Assembly: GCA_023428695.1 (NCBI GenBank)
Contig: JAEYWY010000004.1
Span: 1 to 27,016 of the forward strand
Direction: 5' to 3'
Length of the DNA stretch: 27,016 bases
From: Bacteroidota bacterium
Lineage (GTDB): Bacteria > Bacteroidota > Bacteroidia > Cytophagales > Cyclobacteriaceae
Under the pieces are notes generated by a model. It did no database searches, had not been told where the DNA came from, and saw only the letters and a program-made list of their open reading frames with translations. Position 1 is the stretch's first letter. Each line of letters starts with the position of its first letter. Below are positions 7,194 to 14,331 of this stretch, piece after piece. A program made the translations under genes and the position numbers.

Positions 7194-7817
7194 AAGTCCG
7201 TTGCGATAGGCATATGCAATCAGGGCAGCGGTGTTAAGTACATTTACTTTCTTAAGAAGGCGCACGCGGTATGTCTCAATAGTACCTTCACTCATCTTCA
7301 TCTCATCAGCAATTTCTTTTGTCGTCAGCCCGCGCGATATTCCCGTCAACAACTCTTTTTCCTTAACTGAAAGCGTCACCGGAGGCACCTGATCCCATCG
7401 GTGTGCGTTCTTTTGAATAATGGCTACGACCTTGGTCGAATAGTAACTCTCTCCTTCAAGCACGCTGATGATCGTCTTGCGGATTTCCGCATAGCCATCC
7501 AGTTTGTACACCAATCCGTTAACGCCCGCTTTTAATAGGTTTAAGATCACCTCGGTACCATCGAGACCTGTCAGCGCGACAACCTTTACATCCGCATTCT
7601 TGCTTCTAATCCATTCCAGCAATTCCAGACCGTTGGTATCCGGAAGTTTGAAATCAAGCAGAATAATATCGACCGAATGGTCGAAGACCTGAAGGAAATC
7701 TTTCCGGGATCCCGCCTCGATGACCTTTCCAATAAATGGCTCGGATTCCAGAAGGGATTTCAGACCCTCGCGAATCAGCACTTCATCATCAACAATCAGT
7801 AATTTTTTTTGTTTCAT
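7188..7817 (-). CDS. NarL/LuxR-family response regulator
   Basis: A 209-residue DNA-binding response regulator from the ATG at 7817. The receiver domain shows the acidic pair in LLIVDDE, phosphoacceptor Asp55 in IILLDFKLPDTNG, Thr in ALTG and the conserved Lys in LVYKLDG. After a linker comes a GerE/LuxR helix-turn-helix (LSVKEKELLTGISRGLTTKEIADEMKMSEGTIETYRVRLLKKV, described by its ends LSVKEKE and RLLKKV). An in-frame ATG at 7844 would add nine residues, but MKQKKLLIVDDE is the usual receiver N-terminus and the putative promoter/operator covers the upstream start. HisKA_3 kinases signal to this regulator type, so the converging kinase at 6537 is the likely partner. The gene lies downstream of sensor A on the same strand after 189 bp, so it may be partly co-transcribed with the TPR array. 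Confidence 0.93.
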   Translation of the reverse strand: MKQKKLLIVDDEVLIREGLKSLLESEPFIGKVIEAGSRKDFLQVFDHSVDIILLDFKLPDTNGLELLEWIRSKNADVKVVALTGLDGTEVILNLLKAGVNGLVYKLDGYAEIRKTIISVLEGESYYSTKVVAIIQKNAHRWDQVPPVTLSVKEKELLTGISRGLTTKEIADEMKMSEGTIETYRVRLLKKVNVLNTAALIAYAYRNGLL

Positions 7818-7825
7818 GCTTTGTC

Positions 7826-7868
7826 TGTCAGGTTTTCCTGACATGCTCTATGTACGGTTTTCCGGACG
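7826..7868 (-). promoter_or_regulatory. tandem 18-bp inverted repeats upstream of the response regulator (candidate operator)
   Basis: Site 1 is TGTCAGGTTTTCCTGACA (7826-7843), a perfect 7-4-7 inverted repeat. Site 2 is TGTACGGTTTTCCGGACG (7851-7868). They agree at 14 of 18 positions and start 25 bp apart. On the minus strand TTTG (7874-7877) and a weak TACATAGA box (7847-7854) are spaced by 19 bp, fitting a Bacteroidota promoter, so site 2 would lie across the spacer and -7 region and site 1 at the transcription start. This suggests autoregulation by the NarL-type regulator; an mRNA hairpin is the alternative for site 1. Confidence 0.6.
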
Positions 7869-8006
7869 AACTTCAAATGGCAGAACCTTCCACCTGTTTT
7901 CACCTCTATCTTTAATCAACGTTGTGACTAACCGTTGTGGCCATTTCTGCATAACCACGTTAGCCGACTGACCAGGGCAACCAACTCTTCTTTTTGTGTG
8001 TCAGGT

Positions 8007-9605
8007 TCAGGAGAGGCCCTGGTCTTTTTCGTCAGACTCTGACGTAGTAAGGTCTATTTCCGCAGCCTCCGAAGACAACCGGTTTAATACTTCTTCGCAT
8101 TTCAGGATTCGTTCCAGCATCACTTTGGCACTCTCCGAATGTTCACCTGCGTCACCATCCAACGTTTCAAGCGTATACAAACCCTTGAGTGTAGCAAGCA
8201 TTTGTCTTGCCCGCTGACAACTGTCCTGAAATCTTAACTGCAAACTCTTCGCTTCAAGTTCGGCGGCGCTGTTTCTTGCAGCAAGTTCCTGTGTTTGTCT
8301 GATGACCTCTTTGTCAAGGGCCTCATTCATTCGCTTACGCTGAATGCTGACTTTTCGAAGCACGTAAAGTATTACTACCATCAAAAGGGCGGCGGCGACA
8401 AGCAGGAGTATAACGAGCCGTCTTTTCGCAATGGCCTCGGCCTGAAGGTTCAACAGCTGCTCCTGACTTTCGATAGCGGCAATATTTTCGCGTTCCTCGA
8501 ACTGGACCTGCAGTGCGCTGATCTTGCTGATCAGTTGTTCATTGTAAAGTGCCTGTGACAACTCAATGTATTTTCGTTGCCAATCCGTCAGTTCCACCAC
8601 ACCGCCTTCTTTTCGGGCGACCTCAATATATTGTCTGTAGACATCGAGCAATATCTCTTTGAGGTTGTGATCAGCGGCAACGTTCGCAGCGTCATAAAGA
8701 AGTGCTCTCCCTTTCTTCAGATCATTTTGTGCAATAGAAACGCGCGCAAGTGCCACGCCATTTTCGGCCATGAACCGGTAATCGCCGTTCTGTTCGGCGA
8801 TATCCATACTGTGTTTCAGATATGGTGCTGCCTTAGCGGGGAAGCCCATGTCAGTGAAAGTTTTTCCGCGCGCAAAACAAAGAATCATATCGGCGCGAGC
8901 CGGCAGGTCTGTACCGAGCAATTCAGCGGCATGGTCATAGAAATATTGCGCTGAGTCGTATTGAGAAAGTTCTGAAAATGCCAGGCCGATGTTGATCAGA
9001 GTACGTGCGTTCACCAGATAACTTTCCCGGCCTTGTTTCAGCGCAAGCCGCTTTCGGTAGTATTCGATGGCTTGTTCATTGTTTCGCAGTTTGAAATACG
9101 CGAGACCGATGTGGGTGTATGAGTCTGCAATCGCACTGCTGTCGCCGTGCAATTCATGCAGCCTCAAAGCTTCGAACAGGTACTTCAGTGCAACGTCATA
9201 ATCACCCCGGATTACGTATGCAGTGCCATAGCGTTGATAGATCAACGCGAGTTCATGGTCAAAAGCATTTCGCTTCGCGACTTTTTGAACATTATCAAGA
9301 CTGGCGATGGCTTCATCTACGCGTCCTGACAGGGCGTCGTAATTCGTCCCAACGAGAACACGTTGAACATATCCTAATGAATCCGGCAGAAGGCGTTCCA
9401 GTACAATTAGAGAATCATAGTATTTCGGGAACCGAGGGTCTGACACAGACTCATAATAGCGGGCGACCTCCAATACAGAATCGAAACGCTGCCTGATTTG
9501 CAAATCTTGTGCGGTGACTGATCCTTCATGTTTGCTGTTGCCCCCACAACTTTGTAACAAGCCATGTAAGCAAGCGATGCAACAGATTTTCAATAGTCCC
9601 CTCAT
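8007..9605 (-). CDS. TPR sensor A: lipobox, TPR domain, TM, kinase-less cytoplasmic tail
   Basis: 532 residues, last of five tandem paralogues. The N-terminus ends in LLQSCGG, a lipobox with Cys20, so the protein may be lipidated as well as membrane-spanning. TPR helices cover about 40-345 (for example YFKLRNNEQAIEYYRKRLAL). A stalk containing LQVQFEERENIAAIESQEQ leads to a transmembrane helix at about 396-416 followed by RKVSIQRKR, so the tail is cytoplasmic by the positive-inside rule. The tail (about 115 residues) has no HATPase. It contains QDSCQRARQMLATLKGLY, which lines up with the HisKA_3 helix of the kinase at 6537 with Cys463 in place of His. This is the longest tail of the five. It starts 12 bp after the stop of sensor B. 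The TPR part shares NxxEILLDVYRQ with the other sensors. Function inferred: signal receptor without its own kinase. Confidence 0.85.
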   Translation of the reverse strand: MRGLLKICCIACLHGLLQSCGGNSKHEGSVTAQDLQIRQRFDSVLEVARYYESVSDPRFPKYYDSLIVLERLLPDSLGYVQRVLVGTNYDALSGRVDEAIASLDNVQKVAKRNAFDHELALIYQRYGTAYVIRGDYDVALKYLFEALRLHELHGDSSAIADSYTHIGLAYFKLRNNEQAIEYYRKRLALKQGRESYLVNARTLINIGLAFSELSQYDSAQYFYDHAAELLGTDLPARADMILCFARGKTFTDMGFPAKAAPYLKHSMDIAEQNGDYRFMAENGVALARVSIAQNDLKKGRALLYDAANVAADHNLKEILLDVYRQYIEVARKEGGVVELTDWQRKYIELSQALYNEQLISKISALQVQFEERENIAAIESQEQLLNLQAEAIAKRRLVILLLVAAALLMVVILYVLRKVSIQRKRMNEALDKEVIRQTQELAARNSAAELEAKSLQLRFQDSCQRARQMLATLKGLYTLETLDGDAGEHSESAKVMLERILKCEEVLNRLSSEAAEIDLTTSESDEKDQGLS

Positions 9606-9617
9606 TATCTGAATTTG

Positions 9618-11108
9618 CTAAGTGCCAAATTTTTTTCGATCGAGACTGTTATTCTCTAGCCGATTTATGGATAAGAGGCTTTCGCAGGCCTCTAATTCTA
9701 TCTTCAGGCGGTCCCTTGCAAGTTTCAGCCTGCAAGACCAGTTGAGAATATTCGTGCTTTTAAGATTAAGCATAGTTGATCGTTCTTGCGTCCGGAGTTC
9801 AAGTATGTCGCTGGTTTTCCGACATTGATGACTTATGTGATATTGAAGTATCAAAAGGAGCAAAACCAATGCTGCAATTCCGAAGCTGATATGTCTGATC
9901 CATAGTTGTAACTTCAAAACCTCATCCTGCATTTTCAATTCATTTTGTTGTGCAGCCAGGCTTTCCAAATGCTCCTTTTCGACAGTCTCCCCTTGTACGA
10001 CGGCAATATCGCGCGCCAGTTCTGAGGAATACATCCGCGCTTTCTGATCAATGAATTTCTGCTGGTAAATTGCGAGTTTCCCGTTATCCTTGGTTTTTTC
10101 ATAAAGTGCTACTGATTGCCGATATATATCAAGCAGGATTTCATTGAAGTTATTGGCCTTTGCTATAGCCTCGCCGTCAAGGAGTTCATACCTGGCCGAA
10201 TCGTAGTCACCCGTGACCAGATACACTCGTGCAAGGTATACATGGTTGTCGGCTACCATCCTTGGATAGTCCCATTCCAACGATTTTTTCAGGGACCTTT
10301 TGAAATAGTGTTTGGCGCTATCAGGGTCACTTCTTTTCAGATCAATCATTCCATGCGCGAAGTCCCAGAACATCCCGCCTTTAGGTAAGCCATTGGCCTT
10401 AGCGGCCGAAGCAGCGGAATCGAGATAAAAGACTGCCTTATCAATTGAATCCATTTCGGAATAACAGAGAGCAAGATTGGATAATGTTGCCGGGTAGCCA
10501 ATAACAAAATCCGTTTCCAGGGGAATCGACTTCTTATACATTCGCACAGCGGTGACGTTATCACGGATTTTGTAGTACAGAAGCGCCAGGTTCACGTACT
10601 TCCCGCAGATATCTGCCTTTTCCGGGAAGAGCAACCCTAATTCAAGGGACGTGTACGCAAAGGTAATAGCCGGACCGTAGTCGCCAGTAAAAGTGCAACT
10701 CTGTGCAAGACCATCATAGACACCCTCAATTATCCAATTCAAATAAGTGCTTTCGACGAACGGCCTCCGTCTTTCGCAGAATGGAAGTATTTGTAGTAAG
10801 ACACGTTTTGCCTCGTCGTATCTACCCAGGTTACCCAGAATCAGTCCTTTGATACAAGTTGCACGAACGATCTGCAGGCTGTCCTTCAGAAACGGAATGG
10901 CACGATCCAGGGCTTCAATACCACATTCCAATTTTTTTTCTTTACCGGCGAGTTCAATCCCAAGATCGATATAGCAAACACCTTTTTCATCCTCACTGGT
11001 AAAGAGGGAGGAATTTTTTAGTGCAAATATTGAGTCCAGGCTACACAATTGGGCAAGCGCAACTGGGCCGGTGAAGTATAAGCATAGACAAATCACACAA
11101 CGTTTCAC
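9618..11108 (-). CDS. TPR sensor B: signal peptide, TPR domain, TM, kinase-less cytoplasmic tail
   Basis: 496 residues from a GTG start at 11108 that opens directly into a signal peptide (MKRCVICLCLYFTGPVALAQ). TPR helices run to about residue 350, with NLALLYYKIRDNVTAVRMYKKS, NLALCYSEMDS and NFNEILLDIYRQ shared with the paralogues. A coiled stalk precedes the TM at about 405-424. The remaining 70-odd residues are cytoplasmic coiled coil with SCRLKLARDRLKIELEACE and no kinase motifs. It is closest to sensor E: both have NWIIxGVYxGLxxSCTFTGDY and a matching ELGLLF segment, which points to a recent duplication within the array. It overlaps no gene; the gap to sensor A is 12 bp and to sensor C's stop 77 bp. 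The ligand is unknown. Confidence 0.85.
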   Translation of the reverse strand: MKRCVICLCLYFTGPVALAQLCSLDSIFALKNSSLFTSEDEKGVCYIDLGIELAGKEKKLECGIEALDRAIPFLKDSLQIVRATCIKGLILGNLGRYDEAKRVLLQILPFCERRRPFVESTYLNWIIEGVYDGLAQSCTFTGDYGPAITFAYTSLELGLLFPEKADICGKYVNLALLYYKIRDNVTAVRMYKKSIPLETDFVIGYPATLSNLALCYSEMDSIDKAVFYLDSAASAAKANGLPKGGMFWDFAHGMIDLKRSDPDSAKHYFKRSLKKSLEWDYPRMVADNHVYLARVYLVTGDYDSARYELLDGEAIAKANNFNEILLDIYRQSVALYEKTKDNGKLAIYQQKFIDQKARMYSSELARDIAVVQGETVEKEHLESLAAQQNELKMQDEVLKLQLWIRHISFGIAALVLLLLILQYHISHQCRKTSDILELRTQERSTMLNLKSTNILNWSCRLKLARDRLKIELEACESLLSINRLENNSLDRKKFGT

Positions 11109-11185
11109 AAGGGGAATTTTAGGCTTTGAATTTACTAAAACCCGTGCAATAATGAAAGCATTGGGAACTTGGATCCCTTTTCAAT

Positions 11186-12670
11186 TCAACTGATACGCAC
11201 GTGGTCGGATAGTGGCAATGACTCTAGTTCCTGCCTCAGCCTTTTCTCCAGCAACAATAATTTACGGCAGGTAAATGAAATGTGTGTTTCTCTCCGCACA
11301 AGTTCGGCTCTGCGTTCTTGGATCTTTCTGTCGAGCACGCGCTGAATCTTTATCCTTTGAATCATTCTGAATGCCACACCAAGACCCAGTAGAAGCAATA
11401 AGACGAGAAGAAGGCCCCAAAGGCGCGCATTATGCTTCTGATAACTCATTACCTTTTTTTGAACATCAACTCGCTTCTGTTGTCTGGCGAGTTCCTGGCG
11501 GTTTAAGCGTTCCTCGACCTCAATCTCAACCAGCGCCAGGTCGCGCGCAAGATCGGCGCCGTAGAGCGTTGCCTTTTGTTGAATGAATTTTTGCTGAGAG
11601 CCCGCGAGCTTTTTATAATCGCGGGATTTGGTGAAGAGTTCGATAGATTGGCGATAGGAATCGAGGAGTATTTCATTCAGGTCATTGCGCAGAGCAATTG
11701 CCTCGGCGTTAGTGATGGCCATTACGGCAGAATCGGTTACGGACGTTGCAAGATATACGCGGGCGAGATACATGAGACTCTCAGCTTCCATTCGCGATTC
11801 GTTGATGCGTCGTGCAGTTTTAAGTACAAAGGTCAAATGTTCTTTTGCGATTTTGTATTGACGCAGCTTTATTTTAACCATGCCTTTGCCGAATTCCAGG
11901 TGCATCTTCTTTCTTTTGTCGCACTGTTCACCACATGCACGGTCAGCCTCTTCTAGGAAAACGAGGGCCGAATGTAAGGAGTCCATTTCACAGTAGCATA
12001 ATCCAATATTAGTCAGCACGGTGGGAATTTCCTTGCCGAACAAAGGCCATCCTTCTGTAGATCTCATATGTTCAAGTCCCTTTTTGTAAGATGCGATTGC
12101 CTTTTGATTGTCACGCATTTTGTAATAAAGTAATCCGAGATTGGTGTACTCGCGGCCTAGTCGCGCCGGAAACATTTCTGCTTTGACAACCGATTTTTGC
12201 TGGTACTTAATGGCAAGATTGTAATGCCCTGTCATTCCATAACTCATGCCAAGCAGGTCATAACAACCGTTAACGTACCAATGCAAGCCGGCGCGTTCTG
12301 CGTAATCCAGGATTGGCAAGATCGTATCTTCAACCTTAGCGTATTCGCCAATCATGAACAGAGAAACCCCTTTTAGATAGCTTGCCTCAACTATGAGACT
12401 ACTGTCTTTAAGAACCGATAGTGCGTGGTCATAAAAAGGAATGGCGTTTCTGTCGTGTTTCTGAAGTCCTGTTTGAACAAATAGCTGTCCACGCTGATCC
12501 GGAGTCAGATTTGTTGTATCTCTCAGTAGCGCTTGGACTGAGTCCGGTTTCCATCTTTTTGTTTGAGGATAACATTTATTGGTTATTGTGAACAAGCACA
12601 CAAGGGCTATAATACAGTGTAGATAGTACACTGGGTACCGCTTAGGTGAAATGGACTTTTTACGATGCAT
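11186..12670 (-). CDS. TPR sensor C: TPR domain, TM, kinase-less cytoplasmic tail
   Basis: 494 residues from the ATG at 12670 (MHRKKSISPKRYPVYYLHC). An in-frame GTG at 12718 would add 16 residues and reduce the gap to sensor D to 8 bp; I prefer the ATG because a basic N-region followed by the hydrophobic CIIALVCLFTITNKCYPQ makes a normal signal sequence. TPR helices follow, with TNLGLLYYKMRDNQKAIASYKKGL and NDLNEILLDSYRQ. A CGEQC pair of cysteines sits at 246-250. The stalk EVEERLNRQELARQQKRV leads to the TM (RLWGLLLVLLLLLGLGVAF, about 416-434) and a basic, roughly 60-residue coiled tail with ISFTCRKLLLLEKRLRQELE. No HisKA or HATPase. The array order and shared motifs imply the same role as its neighbours. 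Confidence 0.84.
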   Translation of the reverse strand: MHRKKSISPKRYPVYYLHCIIALVCLFTITNKCYPQTKRWKPDSVQALLRDTTNLTPDQRGQLFVQTGLQKHDRNAIPFYDHALSVLKDSSLIVEASYLKGVSLFMIGEYAKVEDTILPILDYAERAGLHWYVNGCYDLLGMSYGMTGHYNLAIKYQQKSVVKAEMFPARLGREYTNLGLLYYKMRDNQKAIASYKKGLEHMRSTEGWPLFGKEIPTVLTNIGLCYCEMDSLHSALVFLEEADRACGEQCDKRKKMHLEFGKGMVKIKLRQYKIAKEHLTFVLKTARRINESRMEAESLMYLARVYLATSVTDSAVMAITNAEAIALRNDLNEILLDSYRQSIELFTKSRDYKKLAGSQQKFIQQKATLYGADLARDLALVEIEVEERLNRQELARQQKRVDVQKKVMSYQKHNARLWGLLLVLLLLLGLGVAFRMIQRIKIQRVLDRKIQERRAELVRRETHISFTCRKLLLLEKRLRQELESLPLSDHVRIS

Positions 12671-12726
12671 CTTTGGGAAATAGCTTATCCGTGCGAGCAA
12701 AACCCTTTCCGTGACCACGTTCAGAA

Positions 12727-14289
12727 CTATTCAAATTTGGAAGCATGTTCAGAAAACTGTAACCGCGAGTGTAACAAAACCTTCTCAACTTGTGACGTCA
12801 AAACCTCCTGCTGGATAGATAGGCCAAGACTGATTTGCTTTGTACGATGCTCGTTTTTTATTAGGTTTCGTTTCCGTTCATTTACCTTCGTTGATAGCGC
12901 CGTTTCTATTCGTCTTCGTGCATTGACCCGATAGATGAGTGATAAAATAAATAGAAACATCAATAGCGTGATACCAACAGAGGTGCTGGATAGCCATCGC
13001 TGATATCTTTTTAACGTTTCCTGAGTAGCGAGTTTTTTTTCCTGTACAGCCAGCTCTTGATTATGCGCTGCCTCTGCAAGGCGCAGTTCGGCCAATACCA
13101 ATTCGCTGGCTACATCAGCGTTATGTATGTGCTGCTTATGCCGAATGTACTTGTTTTGATAGTCTGCAAGTCGTGCGTGGTCACCAGCCTCACTGAATAG
13201 TACCAAAGCCTGGCGGTAAGTGTCGAGCAGAATTTCATTGAAATTGTTTTCACTGGCCAATTTTTCAGCTTCGTAAATAGCTTTTTGTGCATCAGTGTAT
13301 CGCGCTGTTTCGAGAAAGACGCGGGCGGAATAGACCAGGCACTCTGCAATCATACGTACGTCCCATATGTCTCTGGCATCCTTTAAAGCCATCTGAAAGG
13401 AGGTCTCTGCCTCGGCATACTTAGCTTGCTTGGTGAAGACCATGCCGTATCCGAAATTCATGTGAATCTGAATGCCGCGAGGGAGTGAGGAATTTTGTGC
13501 GCTATCCAAATAAATCAATGCTTTGGCAAGGCTGTCCATTTCGGAATAGCACAACGCAATATTTAACAACATCTTTGATCTGTTCCTGCTGTGGCGAAGT
13601 CTTATGCCTTCGTTTCCAAATTGGCTGAGTTGAACGTGCAGAGCTTTTCGATACATCGCGACGGCTCTCTCATTATCTCTTAATTTGTAATAGATCAGGC
13701 CCAAATGATTATAGCCCCGGGATAAATCAGTGCTGGTGGGAAAGAGTGTACTTAATTCAAGCGTGTGGTTTGCGGCCACTATAGCGAGGCGATACTCGCC
13801 ATCGAAGACATAGAGGCCCGACAAGAGGCCATACACTCCTTCGAAATAGCGATTTAACTCCGTTGCTTCGTGATACGGCTGGAACGTGCGTGCATAAGGA
13901 AGGATCGATTCAAGCACGGTACGTGCCTCACGGTGTCTGTTCGACATAAATAGAACGACGCCCTTACGTTGAATTGCCCGAACTATTTGTACACTGTCAT
14001 CTAATATCGAGAGTGCCAGGTCATAATATCTGAGAGCATCCGCACCATTGTGTCGGCCACCGAGCTCGACATAAAGCCGACCCCTTTCGTTGAAGGCATC
14101 TTTCGGGAGACTATTCAATAACATTCTGAGTGAATCAATCTCCCGGGTGTGATCTTGTGAAAAGGATACTACCGGAATCAACAGGCAAGGTACGAGCACC
14201 CAACGCCGCACAGTATTGTGTAGCCAGTTAGTCGAAAGAACCGCAAATATTGCATTGTGCGTCATCTTTACCTTCTTGGTTTCCGACAT
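12727..14289 (-). CDS. TPR sensor D: TPR domain, TM, kinase-less cytoplasmic tail
   Basis: 520 residues from the ATG at 14289; a TTG at 14307 and an ATG at 14265 are alternatives. The export signal is WVLVPCLLIPVVSFSQ, preceded by an unusually long hydrophilic stretch (about 28 residues), so an even later start cannot be excluded. TPR helices contain NHLGLIYYKLRDNERAVAMYRKAL, NIALCYSEMDSLAKALIYLDSA and NFNEILLDTYRQ. A coiled stalk (LAELRLAEAAHNQELAVQEK) precedes the TM (about 434-453) and a basic tail RVNARRRIETALSTKVNERK followed by QISLGLSIQQEVLTSQVEK. The tail resembles that of sensor E. No catalytic kinase motif is present. The gap to sensor E's stop is 42 bp and to sensor C 56 bp (8 bp with the GTG start). 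Confidence 0.84.
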   Translation of the reverse strand: MSETKKVKMTHNAIFAVLSTNWLHNTVRRWVLVPCLLIPVVSFSQDHTREIDSLRMLLNSLPKDAFNERGRLYVELGGRHNGADALRYYDLALSILDDSVQIVRAIQRKGVVLFMSNRHREARTVLESILPYARTFQPYHEATELNRYFEGVYGLLSGLYVFDGEYRLAIVAANHTLELSTLFPTSTDLSRGYNHLGLIYYKLRDNERAVAMYRKALHVQLSQFGNEGIRLRHSRNRSKMLLNIALCYSEMDSLAKALIYLDSAQNSSLPRGIQIHMNFGYGMVFTKQAKYAEAETSFQMALKDARDIWDVRMIAECLVYSARVFLETARYTDAQKAIYEAEKLASENNFNEILLDTYRQALVLFSEAGDHARLADYQNKYIRHKQHIHNADVASELVLAELRLAEAAHNQELAVQEKKLATQETLKRYQRWLSSTSVGITLLMFLFILSLIYRVNARRRIETALSTKVNERKRNLIKNEHRTKQISLGLSIQQEVLTSQVEKVLLHSRLQFSEHASKFE

Positions 14290-14331
14290 CGGAGTCGAAC
14301 GTGACAAGAGACTAAATCCAGATCAGGTTGT

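Noticed and set aside
9805..9823. TGTCGCTGGTTTTCCGACA inside sensor B as a third regulator site
   Set aside because: It contains GGTTTTCC but the arm spacing differs from the two promoter sites and it lies in coding sequence; probably chance.
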